Shown here: positions 29,678-38,384 of the stretch, piece after piece
Layout of the letters: every line of letters starts with the position of its first letter
How positions within the stretch are numbered: the stretch's first letter is position 1
Source of the DNA: Bryobacterales bacterium KBS 96
Lineage (GTDB): Bacteria > Acidobacteriota > Terriglobia > Bryobacterales > Bryobacteraceae
Reading direction: 5' to 3'
DNA: 64,000 bases
Assembly: GCA_000381625.1 (NCBI GenBank)
Contig: KB906767.1
Location: forward strand, 3,739,304 to 3,803,303
Notes under the pieces: generated by a model
Seen by the model: only the letters and a program-made list of their open reading frames with translations
The model's database searches: none
What the model was told of the DNA's origin: nothing
Translations under genes and position numbers: made by a program

Positions 29678-31940
29678 GGCACTCTCCACGCAAGGCTATT
29701 GCTCCTAGCGCTGCCTGCCCGAGGCTGATCCCGCCATCGTTCGGCGGAACAGCAGAATTGGTCCAGATGCAAATGGGCTTGCCGTTTAATAGCGACTTAA
29801 CGGTTTCGAGCAATAATTCGTTTTGGAAAACGCCGCCGCTCAGAACGACGGTGTCGAGGCCGTTCGCTTCGCAAAGCGTTGTGGCCGCGCAAGAGAGGCT
29901 CTGTGCAATCGTAGTGTGGAACGCACGCGCGATTTCAGTTTTCGAGCGGTCGCGCAGGCAGTCGTCAATCACACCGTCAAGCAACGGTCTGAAGTCCAAC
30001 TCTTCACCGTTGATCGGAAACCGATAAGCGTCGCGATTCGAAGCCCGCTGAGCGATCTGCTCCAGCCACATGGCCGCCTGCCCTTCGAAAGTGATCTCCC
30101 GAGTGAAGCCAAGGAGAGCGGCAACGACGTCGAACAGCCGTCCCATGGAAGTGGTTTCGAAGCTGCGTACGTTCTTTCTGAGAAACTCGACCGACCGGCC
30201 ATACCGGTTGTCGAAATAGAATGGCGGCTCGGTGAAATCCACCGAAGTGTGTAGCTGGCATAAGAACCCTGCGGCGCACTGCACCGGATTGCGGGCGGCC
30301 GCATCGCCCCCAGGCAGACTTGCGCTTCTGAGATGCAAAACCCGCTTAAGCCCGCCGGCCAGGCTGCCGGTGAAGAACTCGCCGCCCCAGATCGTTCCGT
30401 CGTCGCCGAAACCGGTCCCATCGAAACTAACGCCGACCACGCACTTGTCCCATGCCTGCCGTTCGGCAAGCACCGAGGCAATATGCGCGCGGTGATGTTG
30501 GACGGCCAGCGCCCGCGCCGACGGAAGTTCCAGCGCATGACTCGTCGAGGCATATTGAGGGTGAGCATCGTGAACAATCAGCAGATCATCCCAATCCACT
30601 TCATACATGAAAACTAGATCTTGAATTGTGGAGCGGAATGATTCCAGCGATTCGTAATGCTCCAGGTCTCCGATGTGCTGGCTTACGAACGCCTGGTCAT
30701 CGACCACGAGAGTGATCGTGTTTTTCAGATCGGCTCCCACGGCGAGAATCGGGCGCTTCGATGGCAGAATTGTAACCGCGCCTGGCGCATAGCCACGTGA
30801 TCTGCGCAAGATCACCGGTCCGAACGGTCCGGCGCGTGCCACGGAATCGTCCACGCGGCGCGCGATTGGCCGTTCGCCAATCAGAAACGCATCCGCGATG
30901 CCGGCTAGCCGCTCTCGCGCATCGTCGTCTTTGTAGGCGATCGGCTCACTCGACCGGTTGGCGCTGGTCGCAACCAGAATGCCAGGCGCCCCGGCTGCGA
31001 AGAGTAGGTAGTGCAGAGGCGCGTACGGCAGCATCACGCCAAATTCGGCATTTTGTGGCGCCACGCCGGGAAGTGCTACTTTCGCCGGCGCGAGCACGAT
31101 GGGCCGGGCAGTAGACGTGAGCAGCGCTTCGGCTTCTGTCGATAGTTCGACGACGCGATGCGCAGTAGCGAGATCTTTCACCATCAACGCGAACGGCTTT
31201 TCCTTGCGATACTTCCGTTCTCGCAGGGCACGAACCGCTTCCATATTCTGCGCGTCACATGTTAAGTGATATCCTCCGATGCCTTTCACGGCGACGATTC
31301 GCCCTTCGGCGAGTAATCGAATGGTGGCGTTTATGCTGGCTGCATCACGGTTGACGGCCTCACCGTCAAATTCCAAAAAATAACCCGGTCCACATGCTGG
31401 ACACGCGGCCGGTTGAGCGTGAAAGCGCCGATCGATGGGATTGCGATACTGAGTGGCACAGAGAGCGTCCAGCGCCCAGTCCTTCATGGTCGTATTCGAG
31501 CGGTCGTAGGGAAGTCGCTCAACGATCGAATAGCGCGGACCACAATTCGTGCAATTGATGTACGGGTAAAGATATCGTGAATCGGCCGGATTGAAAAGTT
31601 CGCGCAGGCACTCTTCGCAAACGGGCAGATCTGGTGAGATGCGAACAGACGGATGCCCGTTGCGGCGGCTTTCGCGAATCGTAAACTCACGCAGTCCCGA
31701 AACTTCGGACGGCTGAATGTCGATATCCGCAATCCGGGCGGCGGCGGGCGGCTGCAACGTGAGTTCGCGGAGAAAGGCATCCAAATCCGGTTCATCGCCT
31801 TCAATGTGGATGTCGACTCCGCCGCTTTCGTTCAGCACCCATCCAGCGAGCGAATTCGCATGCGCCAGGCGAAATACCAAGGGCCGGAAGCCCACGCCTT
31901 GCACGATGCCGCGTACGTGGATGGATCGAGCTTCTGTCAT
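29670..31940 (-). CDS. hypF: Carbamoyltransferase HypF
   Basis: 756-residue enzyme that makes the CN ligand precursor from carbamoyl phosphate and transfers it to the C-terminal cysteine of HypE. Domains in order: acylphosphatase (residues 1-90, GIVQGVGFRPLVFRLA), two zinc-finger motifs (CEECLRELFNP..CTNCGP and CPACGPGYF), a YrdC-like domain (GGYHLTCDAQNMEAVRALR, KPFALMVKDL) and a Kae1-like domain (AVQHHRAHIASVLAE, VVLSGGVFQNELLLETV). The length is normal. It sits between the glutaredoxin-like gene (4-bp overlap) and hypA. Confidence 0.98.
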   Translation of the reverse strand: MTEARSIHVRGIVQGVGFRPLVFRLAHANSLAGWVLNESGGVDIHIEGDEPDLDAFLRELTLQPPAAARIADIDIQPSEVSGLREFTIRESRRNGHPSVRISPDLPVCEECLRELFNPADSRYLYPYINCTNCGPRYSIVERLPYDRSNTTMKDWALDALCATQYRNPIDRRFHAQPAACPACGPGYFLEFDGEAVNRDAASINATIRLLAEGRIVAVKGIGGYHLTCDAQNMEAVRALRERKYRKEKPFALMVKDLATAHRVVELSTEAEALLTSTARPIVLAPAKVALPGVAPQNAEFGVMLPYAPLHYLLFAAGAPGILVATSANRSSEPIAYKDDDARERLAGIADAFLIGERPIARRVDDSVARAGPFGPVILRRSRGYAPGAVTILPSKRPILAVGADLKNTITLVVDDQAFVSQHIGDLEHYESLESFRSTIQDLVFMYEVDWDDLLIVHDAHPQYASTSHALELPSARALAVQHHRAHIASVLAERQAWDKCVVGVSFDGTGFGDDGTIWGGEFFTGSLAGGLKRVLHLRSASLPGGDAAARNPVQCAAGFLCQLHTSVDFTEPPFYFDNRYGRSVEFLRKNVRSFETTSMGRLFDVVAALLGFTREITFEGQAAMWLEQIAQRASNRDAYRFPINGEELDFRPLLDGVIDDCLRDRSKTEIARAFHTTIAQSLSCAATTLCEANGLDTVVLSGGVFQNELLLETVKSLLNGKPICIWTNSAVPPNDGGISLGQAALGAIALRGECHA

Positions 31941-32182
31941 TCACTCACGCTCCCGCCGACCACACAACCGCGCCCCTGCCAGCCAATCTGCACGGCCTTG
32001 CCGTCCTCCACCAGAACAGGCACGGTGCGCTGTCCACCACTTGCCTCACGCATACGCTTCAAAGCCTCAGCGTCGACCTCAACGTCGTACTCCTCGAAAT
32101 CGCGCCCGTTCCATTCGAGCCATTCGCGCATGTCGCGGGTGTAGGGACAGCTTTTAGTTCCGTAAAGCTCAGTTTTCGCCAT
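31937..32182 (-). CDS. Glutaredoxin/NrdH-like small thiol protein in hydrogenase operon
   Basis: 81-residue single-domain thioredoxin-fold protein. It starts MAKTELYGTKSCPYT, with the redox-type CPYT at residues 12-15, and contains the cis-proline segment RTVPVLVEDG and a GWQGRGC glycine-rich end. The second cysteine of a CxxC pair is a threonine, so it is a monothiol-type protein. It overlaps hypF by 4 bp and the SIS gene by 14 bp. A role in maturation or in redox protection of the hydrogenase is inference from placement. Confidence 0.85.
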   Translation of the reverse strand: MAKTELYGTKSCPYTRDMREWLEWNGRDFEEYDVEVDAEALKRMREASGGQRTVPVLVEDGKAVQIGWQGRGCVVGGSVSE

Positions 32183-33356
32183 CGCTATCGACCTCCAAAA
32201 GCTCGCGGATCGAATGGTAGATGGAGGCCTGCACTTCCTGGATGCGCGGAATGTAATCGGAGCGAACGATCAGCGCGTGGTCGGCCAAGCCTCGCCGCAG
32301 GATTTCGCCGCCATCATAACCGAGCAACGCCACCGTCAACAGTTTTCGTTTTCGCGCCTCCTCCAGAGCGATGATGATGTTGCGCGAACCGCCGCTGGTT
32401 GAAATCCCGATTGCAATGTCGTTCGGGCGCGCCTGCGCAATCAACTGGCGCAAAAAAATGACCTCGGTCCCCACGTCGTTCGCGAGCGCAGTGATATTGG
32501 CCGGTTCCGCGGAGAGAGAAATGGCGGGAATGCGCGCGTAACCGTGCGGCGGCAGCACGCAGTCGATAGCCCAGTCGTTGGCGTCGGTAGCTGAGCCTCC
32601 ATTGCCGAAAAGAATGAGCTTCCCGCCTCGTGCAACGGAGTTCCGAATGGCGGCGGCGGCTGCGACGATCTTTTCCGATTCCTCGTTGGCGACTTGTGCT
32701 CGGAGGTTCGCGTCTTCCGCGACTTTCATTTGAATGGACGCGGCCACCTCTTCAATGATTCCGGCGTTCTCCTGTTTCTGCTGGCCCAGAAATGGATAGA
32801 GAAAGCCGGCCTCGCCGATGTCCTGTCCGAGTTCCCGGTGTTCGAAGAAGACATGCACCGTCTCCCAAAGCGTGTGATACAGAATTTCGATCGCCTCCTG
32901 ATGGAGGAATGGATCGGAGGTAACGGCCTCGACTGAGTACGAGCCCTGCCGCCCCGGCAAGGCGAACGTCATGCATCCCCGCTCTTGAGCCCAATCGAGC
33001 GACGCTTCCACTTCAGCATCGCCTGCCGGTGGTCCGAAGCCCATGACGATGTCCTCGGGCAGCGCGATCGATTCCAGCCATGGGCCGAACAGAGGGGACA
33101 GATCGAGCGCGGGCAGCGCTCGTTTTCCGACAATGACCGGATGAACGAATTCGACGGACACGTGCTGAGCGTCGGTGGCATAGGGCCCCCGTCCAAACGC
33201 CAGCAGTCGGCCGCCTTTGAGAAAGCGGTCCGACATCTCGCGGCAAGCGATAGCGAGACGCTGCGCCTCACGGGAGAAAAGCGCAGTCAGGAGTTCGTTG
33301 CGTTTGAGAAGCGACTCTTCGACTTGCTTTGCGAGTTGGGAGCGGCTGGCCAGCAT
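32169..33356 (-). CDS. Double SIS-domain protein (GmhA/sedoheptulose-7-phosphate isomerase-like)
   Basis: About 395 residues from ATG 33356, which falls one base after the hypE stop. It contains two SIS sugar-phosphate-binding domains. The first (residues ~10-185, GGRLLAFGRGPYATDAQHVS) is divergent. The second (residues ~200-390, GGKLILFGNGGSATDANDWA, then IAIGISTSGGSRNIIIALEE) is clearly GmhA-like. A GmhA-like gene is a known member of actinobacterial-type hydrogenase loci, but its substrate there is not known. The fused tandem form is less usual than single-domain GmhA. Lipopolysaccharide heptose synthesis is unlikely given the operon. Confidence 0.88.
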   Translation of the reverse strand: MLASRSQLAKQVEESLLKRNELLTALFSREAQRLAIACREMSDRFLKGGRLLAFGRGPYATDAQHVSVEFVHPVIVGKRALPALDLSPLFGPWLESIALPEDIVMGFGPPAGDAEVEASLDWAQERGCMTFALPGRQGSYSVEAVTSDPFLHQEAIEILYHTLWETVHVFFEHRELGQDIGEAGFLYPFLGQQKQENAGIIEEVAASIQMKVAEDANLRAQVANEESEKIVAAAAAIRNSVARGGKLILFGNGGSATDANDWAIDCVLPPHGYARIPAISLSAEPANITALANDVGTEVIFLRQLIAQARPNDIAIGISTSGGSRNIIIALEEARKRKLLTVALLGYDGGEILRRGLADHALIVRSDYIPRIQEVQASIYHSIRELLEVDSDGEN

Positions 33357-33357
33357 A

Positions 33358-34395
33358 TCAGCAAATCCGCGGCAAAGGATCGCCGACGAGCATATCGATG
33401 ACGCGCGTGCCTCCATATGATGTGGCCCCGAGGACCGCTCCAGACGGCTGTTCGCGAATTTCGCCGATCAGCGTGGCGGCGTGCCCGCCGGGAGTATTCC
33501 GGAGAGCATCCAGCGCTCTGTCCGCGTATTCCGCATCCAGGACCGCTAGAAACTGTCCTTCGTTCGCGATGTGCAAAGGATCAAGGCCCAGCAGTTCGCA
33601 TGCGCCGCGCACCGTATCCCGGACGGGCACCGCATCCTCAAATAACCACACTCCCAGGCCGCAGTCTCGCGCCAGTTCGTTCAGCGAAGTAGCCACGCCG
33701 CCACGCGTGGGATCGCGCATCCAATGAATGCCCGGGCCTGCCGCCCGCGCCATCGCTTCAATCAGCGGAAGCACGGAACGTGTATCGGAGCAGATCTCGC
33801 CTTCCAGATCCAACTCGCCACGGGCGAGCAGAACCGTGATGCCGTGATCGCCCACCGGGCCGCTAATCAAAACCTTGTCACCCGGCCGTACCGAGGCGGC
33901 CGAAATCGAGATACCAGGGATCACCCGGCCGATTCCGGTAGTCGAGATATACATTCCGTCGGCTTTGCCGTGTTCAACTACCTTCGTATCACCGCCCGAA
34001 ATGACGACTCCGGCGTCGGTTGCGGCCGTGCCCATGGCACGGACCTCAGCCTCCAAAACCTCGGTCGGCAATCCCGCTTCGAGCACATACGTTACGACCA
34101 GCGCTTCCGCTCTTGCGCCTGACACGGCAAGGTCGTTCACGGTCCCGTTCACGGCCAGTTCACCGATGGAGCCACCCGGAAATCGCAGCGGCTTCACAAC
34201 GAAGCTGTCGGTCGTAATGGCGATGCGTGTTCCGTTAATGCTGATGTGCGCCGCGTCCCCTAAAGTCTCGATGCGGTCGCCAAACAGAAGTGGTGCGAAA
34301 AGGCCTTCCACAAGCCGCCGGCTCGCCTTGCCTCCGGCTCCGTGGGCCATTTCAATCTGCGCGTCGCGAAAGCGGATCTTGGGAGCGGCGTCCAT
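33358..34395 (-). CDS. hypE: Hydrogenase expression/formation protein HypE
   Basis: 345-residue AIR-synthase-like enzyme that dehydrates the thiocarbamate on its own C-terminal cysteine to thiocyanate, the CN donor for the Fe centre. The N-terminus has QIEMAHGAGGKASRRLVEGL. The ATP-binding part has MGTAATDAGVVISGGDTKVVE and RDPTRGGVATSLNELA, and the protein ends exactly in PRIC, as the mechanism requires. It begins 11 bp after hypD and ends one base before the SIS gene. Confidence 0.98.
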   Translation of the reverse strand: MDAAPKIRFRDAQIEMAHGAGGKASRRLVEGLFAPLLFGDRIETLGDAAHISINGTRIAITTDSFVVKPLRFPGGSIGELAVNGTVNDLAVSGARAEALVVTYVLEAGLPTEVLEAEVRAMGTAATDAGVVISGGDTKVVEHGKADGMYISTTGIGRVIPGISISAASVRPGDKVLISGPVGDHGITVLLARGELDLEGEICSDTRSVLPLIEAMARAAGPGIHWMRDPTRGGVATSLNELARDCGLGVWLFEDAVPVRDTVRGACELLGLDPLHIANEGQFLAVLDAEYADRALDALRNTPGGHAATLIGEIREQPSGAVLGATSYGGTRVIDMLVGDPLPRIC

Positions 34396-34406
34396 CCTAC
34401 ATCTCG

Positions 34407-35537
34407 TCAGACTGCGGCGCCGATCCGTGTAAGAGTCTCGTGCTTACGGTGCTCGTAGTTGTAGTAAGCAGCGCATGACCCTTCGGACGAAACCATCAGA
34501 GCGCCGACCGGCCGTTCGGGAGTACACTCTTTTCCGAACAATTTACACTGCACCGGCTTCAGCACGCCTTTCAGCACTTCACCGCACTGTGCCGCTTTCG
34601 GATCGGTGACGCGCACGCCCGGAACGGCAAAGCGGTGTTCGGCATCCCAGTCCTTATAGGTATCGCGAATCCGCAAAGCGGACTGGGAGATAAAGCCCAT
34701 GCCGCGCCACTCGAAGTACGACCGCAGCTCGAAGACCTCGGCCATGGCCTTGAGCGCCGCGCGGTTGCCCTCCCACGGCACTACGCGTTTATATTGATTC
34801 TCCACTTTTGCCTCGCCTGCCTTAAGCTGCCGGAGCAGCATTACGACGGCTTGCAATACATCGACGGGCTCAAATCCCGATACGACGATCGGCTTTCCTT
34901 CATTGCGCGCCACCCACTCGTAGGGCCGGCACCCGATAACGGTTGACACATGTCCCGGACCGATGAACGCATCGATTCGCATGTCCGGCGAGTCGAGAAT
35001 TGCGCGTATCCCCGGAATAATGGTCACGTGGTTACAAAATACAGAAAAGTTAGTTACTCCTAGCGCCTTCGCGCGCATAAGCGTCAGGGCGGTGGAGGGC
35101 GCCGTGGTTTCAAAACCAATAGCGAAAAAGAGAACGTGCTTGTCCGGATTCTTCTGCGCCAGTTTTAGCGCATCGGAAGGCGAGTAGACAATTCGCACGT
35201 CCATGCCGCGCGCCTTGTGCTCGAGCGGGCTGCCCTCGCGGCCGGGTACGCGCATCATATCGCCAAATGCCGTGAAGATAACGTTCGGACCTTTCGCTAT
35301 CGACAACCCATCGTCGATGCGGCCCATCGGAAGCACGCAGACCGGACACCCCGGGCCATGCACCAAGTCGATATTCGGCGGCAGAATATCCTTCAAGCCG
35401 AAGCGATAAATGGCGTGAGTATGCCCGCCACACACTTCCATGAACCGGTACTGCCGTCCGAGATCGGCGAGGCGACGAATCTCGTCGGCGGCTTTATGAA
35501 TCACGCCGGCATCCCGGAATTCATCTACGAATTTCAT
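34407..35537 (-). CDS. hypD: Hydrogenase formation protein HypD
   Basis: 376-residue Fe-S protein that, with HypC, holds the iron while CN and CO are attached. ATG 35537 gives the standard MKFVDEFRD start; a longer reading is unlikely. Marks are FMEVCGGHTHAIYRFG, the HGPGCPVCVLP cysteine pair, IGFETTAPSTAL and the C-terminal cysteine cluster including KAAQCGEVLKG and CKLFGKECTPERP. It lies 10 bp after hypC and upstream of hypE. Confidence 0.98.
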   Translation of the reverse strand: MKFVDEFRDAGVIHKAADEIRRLADLGRQYRFMEVCGGHTHAIYRFGLKDILPPNIDLVHGPGCPVCVLPMGRIDDGLSIAKGPNVIFTAFGDMMRVPGREGSPLEHKARGMDVRIVYSPSDALKLAQKNPDKHVLFFAIGFETTAPSTALTLMRAKALGVTNFSVFCNHVTIIPGIRAILDSPDMRIDAFIGPGHVSTVIGCRPYEWVARNEGKPIVVSGFEPVDVLQAVVMLLRQLKAGEAKVENQYKRVVPWEGNRAALKAMAEVFELRSYFEWRGMGFISQSALRIRDTYKDWDAEHRFAVPGVRVTDPKAAQCGEVLKGVLKPVQCKLFGKECTPERPVGALMVSSEGSCAAYYNYEHRKHETLTRIGAAV

Positions 35538-35547
35538 GGAAAAACTC

Positions 35548-35841
35548 CTACGGGCCGGCCTTCCGATCATGATCGCTTAAGCCGTACCCCTTCACCTCTT
35601 GCATCACTGCTTCGTTTTCGCCAAGCATAGTCAGTGTTTGCAATTGATCGAGAGCCTGTTCCTCGCTGATCTTGCTCATTGCAAATCCGACATGAACAAG
35701 CACCCAGTCTCCAAGCTGCAATCTCTCATCCTGTAGCAGCCCAGTGTCTATGTGCCGCCGCACTCCCGCAACCTCCACCAGCGCGCGGCTTTCTTCACCA
35801 GGAAGCAGTTCCACAATCTTGGCCGGTATAGCCAGACACAT
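35548..35841 (-). CDS. hypC: Hydrogenase assembly chaperone HypC
   Basis: 97-residue HypC/HupF chaperone with the required N-terminus MCLAIPAKIVEL; Cys2 is the iron ligand shared with HypD. GDWVLVHVGFAMSKISEEQA is the second family hallmark. The protein is slightly longer than the usual 75-90 residues because of a polar tail (VKGYGLSDHDRKAGP). It is preceded 10 bp upstream by the 35-codon small ORF. Confidence 0.97.
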   Translation of the reverse strand: MCLAIPAKIVELLPGEESRALVEVAGVRRHIDTGLLQDERLQLGDWVLVHVGFAMSKISEEQALDQLQTLTMLGENEAVMQEVKGYGLSDHDRKAGP

Positions 35842-35851
35842 GCTGAACCCC

Positions 35852-35959
35852 TTACATCATTTCCATTTTGATGTAGCGCCTGAAATCTCCGAAATTCATC
35901 GCGACGCCCGCCACCACGGCTGCGGCAATAACGATTCCCGTGATCTTGAGTGCTTTCAT
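35852..35959 (-). CDS. 35-residue membrane microprotein in hydrogenase operon (DUF6893-like)
   Basis: A short ORF of 36 codons whose ATG begins at the base next to the stop of the maturation protease gene and which ends 10 bp before hypC. The product starts MKALKITGIVIAAAVVAGVA, one hydrophobic helix, and ends with a basic amphipathic tail (FGDFRRYIKMEMM). The pattern of a single helix followed by D-x-RRY-x-KM looks like the short DUF6893-type proteins; this match is from memory. The zero-gap position in a tightly packed operon argues that it is translated. Possible role: membrane anchoring or docking for a soluble hydrogenase without a Tat signal or anchor of its own. Confidence 0.72.
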   Translation of the reverse strand: MKALKITGIVIAAAVVAGVAMNFGDFRRYIKMEMM

Positions 35960-36487
35960 TCAGTAGCCCTCCCCGGCTTCTGCATACACAGCAATCTCTC
36001 CCGTACTTTCAAATTCCTGGACTAATGCACGGACAATTTCGACGGCTGGATCGACGGCCGCTTGCACCGCATCGCTGAGCCCCATAACGCCTTCGCTGCC
36101 GCCAAGCACAGCCGGTTGGCATCCGACCAGTAGAATTCGCTTAAACTGAGCACCCATGTTCTTTGCCAGCACGAGAACCTTGGCCGGATCCAAGCTATGC
36201 GAATTGACGCACGCATCTCCAGCGTTTTCAACCAGGCAATTCACATCGGGCTCGATCACATAGAGCATGCCCGGCATGCCGCCTCGGGCAGTCGCGTCCA
36301 CCAGAATTGTGAGATCGTGGCCATCCAGGAAAGCAAAGGCCAAGTCAATCGCGCGTATGCCGAAATCCACAACGCGCACGTTATCCGGCCAGTCGCAAGA
36401 GGCTAGTTTTTGAGCGACCACCACACCGAACGAATCATCGCCGTGAAAGATGTTGCCGATACCGCCGATGAGGACAGACTTGCTCAT
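35960..36487 (-). CDS. Hydrogenase maturation protease
   Basis: 175-residue endopeptidase of the HyaD/HoxM group that removes the C-terminal peptide of the large subunit after nickel insertion. The N-terminus LIGGIGNIFHGDDSFGVVVAQ carries the acidic nickel ligand, and LDGHDLTILVDATARGG and VNSHSLDPAKVL supply the other expected Asp and His. Its target here is probably the large subunit at 39824-41623, which has a 21-residue tail after DPCLPCGVH. It overlaps the 416-residue gene by 4 bp. Confidence 0.95.
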   Translation of the reverse strand: MSKSVLIGGIGNIFHGDDSFGVVVAQKLASCDWPDNVRVVDFGIRAIDLAFAFLDGHDLTILVDATARGGMPGMLYVIEPDVNCLVENAGDACVNSHSLDPAKVLVLAKNMGAQFKRILLVGCQPAVLGGSEGVMGLSDAVQAAVDPAVEIVRALVQEFESTGEIAVYAEAGEGY

Positions 36488-37734
36488 AAATCGATATCGC
36501 AGCCGCTGCTGTCGCTCGGAATCGGCTCGATTTCCGAGCCCGAAAAGAAAAAGCGATGGCCGGCTTGTCGCATCTCGCCCAGATCGCGCCCCGGATCGTC
36601 TTCGATCACGACTGCCACGTGGACGTTATCTTCGTAGTCCTGTTCAATGGCTTCGACGACAGCCGTTCTACCATCGAGCAGCGTATCGAATATATCGGCG
36701 CGCTTGCCGGGCCGAAGCCGGACGCGATCTCCCTTCTTCACGTCGATACCTGAAATGCGGGTGCTCGTGCTTTGTGGAGCTTCCGCCCAAGCGCTCGATG
36801 CGTTCCGGAGGTCGATTCCCAATTGGGACCGCATGCCGCGAATAGCGCCGTGTAATTGCATCAAGTGCTCTGCTGGATTCGCTTCGAGTCTGTCGAGAAT
36901 TTCCTTTGCCCGCTCGTCAGATTGCCGCATTTCCGCCTTTTCGGCGTCGGTCATGGTCAGAATGCGAAGACTGAGGATCTCATCGATTTCGGTTCCATCA
37001 AATAGATCGCCGCTGCTTTCGGGAGCGATTTGCGGGTAATCGGATAGGATGATCGGCGACCCGAGCAACATGTCATGTGCGCCTTCCTCGCCTACGAGAA
37101 CAGGCCACACGCCAACGTTTTCGCAGCCTACCGCAGCTTCGCGGAGCGGATCGGGCGGATCTGTTTGAGACACAAACTCGCCATCTCGCACCGTCAGCAC
37201 CGCGTGTGCAGAGGCGAGGGAGCGCAGCAGCGCTTCGTCGCGAGTGAACTTTTCTAGCGCGGCCGTATTGCGGACGCGCACGCTGATCCGAAAAACCGCA
37301 TCCTGTACGAGTACCGCCCGTATCTCTACTTCGCCTTCTAGGAATTCCTGCCGGTAAGCGCCGCCCCGCCCGGCCGCTGGAAAAGAAAACTCCTCCCGAT
37401 GCGGATTGGAGACGATCGCGTCAAAACTGAGATCGTGAATCGGAACGCTGCCTTCGATCGCCTCTTGCCAGCACTGCACGCCGGCGCCGCGCTCCACGAC
37501 TTGCAGGAACCGCAACGTTACGTTGAGATGCGAATGTGCGCCGCCGAGGGCCAGACATTCCATTTGAAAATACGACCGGTCAGAACCCGTCTGCCCGATC
37601 GCCCAAGCTTCCGGATACAATACGCCGAAATTCCAGCGTTGTCGATTCTTCAAAGCCGACGTCCGGTAAGGATAAAGAATATAGCCTTCGTACAAAACGG
37701 CGCGCGCGATCTTGTCCACCAGTTCTGAGTTCAT
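36484..37734 (-). CDS. Conserved hydrogenase-operon protein of unknown function, 416 residues
   Basis: Not assigned to a characterised family. There is no signal peptide or membrane helix. The N-terminal ~290 residues (DKIARAVLYEGYILYPYR, RQRWNFGVLYPEAWA) form an unknown mostly beta-rich domain. Residues ~330-400 (GDRVRLRPGKRADIFDTLLD, TAVVEAIEQDYEDNVHVAVV) look like a small SH3/KOW-like barrel. I recall proteins of this kind beside group 1h hydrogenases in Actinobacteria. It overlaps the DUF6084 gene and the protease gene by 4 bp each, so it is very likely expressed with them. A maturation or assembly scaffold role is inference. Confidence 0.8.
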   Translation of the reverse strand: MNSELVDKIARAVLYEGYILYPYRTSALKNRQRWNFGVLYPEAWAIGQTGSDRSYFQMECLALGGAHSHLNVTLRFLQVVERGAGVQCWQEAIEGSVPIHDLSFDAIVSNPHREEFSFPAAGRGGAYRQEFLEGEVEIRAVLVQDAVFRISVRVRNTAALEKFTRDEALLRSLASAHAVLTVRDGEFVSQTDPPDPLREAAVGCENVGVWPVLVGEEGAHDMLLGSPIILSDYPQIAPESSGDLFDGTEIDEILSLRILTMTDAEKAEMRQSDERAKEILDRLEANPAEHLMQLHGAIRGMRSQLGIDLRNASSAWAEAPQSTSTRISGIDVKKGDRVRLRPGKRADIFDTLLDGRTAVVEAIEQDYEDNVHVAVVIEDDPGRDLGEMRQAGHRFFFSGSEIEPIPSDSSGCDIDL

Positions 37735-38384
37735 GACACTTCCAGCGGCTGTTCCGCCAACGCCAGCAGGCGTTCAACAGTCTCATCAAAGGTCGCAATG
37801 CCTTCTTTTATCTTGAACCGGTAAAGTTCGTTGAATGCATCACGTCTCAGGCACAGCCACGTCATATTGGGATAGTGGAGATCCATCATCTCTTTCCAAA
37901 CCCGGACCGGCAAACGAAAACGAGCTTCCTTATTCCACGGGACAGGGGCTGCCTGAAACGCCGCTTGCCCCGAATCGTAAAACACGGTGCCGCTGAACAG
38001 AAACGTTAGCGGGACCTCGCCGTCCTCAAGAGCATGGAAATATTTCGCGCTCGCGACGGTGAGATCGAACGTGCAGGGTACGCTAATCGGGTAGACAATG
38101 CTGCCCGTAAAGGAGGGGACGTTCACGGTGGTATTGGCCCACAGCATGGTCCGGAGCGTCTGGGCCCAGCGCTCCGGTTCGCCGAACAGATCCCGGAGTT
38201 GCTCCTGCTCTTGTGGTTTGTAGCGGCGCCGCGGCGCTTCAATCTGAATCTGGCACCGAAGCAGAATTGCGTGGACCGGCTGTTGTTCCGCCTGATTCGT
38301 CAGGCGCAAGTGAAACGCCAGCGCCGGGGTTGCCAGATCGCGCGCGGGTTCGACGTTGACAATCTGAAAGTCGAGATCAGGCAT
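37731..38384 (-). CDS. DUF6084 family hydrogenase-associated protein
   Basis: 217-residue soluble protein of unknown function. The opening LDFQIVNVEPARDLATPALAFHLRL and the segment WAQTLRTMLWANTTVNVPSF followed by SIVYPISVPCTFDLTVA agree with what I recall as DUF6084. No catalytic motif is evident. It overlaps both neighbours (4 and 8 bp) in the hydrogenase operon. I recall the same three-gene block (DUF5947, DUF6084, the 416-residue protein) from other high-affinity hydrogenase loci, which points to a joint function. Confidence 0.8.
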   Translation of the reverse strand: MPDLDFQIVNVEPARDLATPALAFHLRLTNQAEQQPVHAILLRCQIQIEAPRRRYKPQEQEQLRDLFGEPERWAQTLRTMLWANTTVNVPSFTGSIVYPISVPCTFDLTVASAKYFHALEDGEVPLTFLFSGTVFYDSGQAAFQAAPVPWNKEARFRLPVRVWKEMMDLHYPNMTWLCLRRDAFNELYRFKIKEGIATFDETVERLLALAEQPLEVS

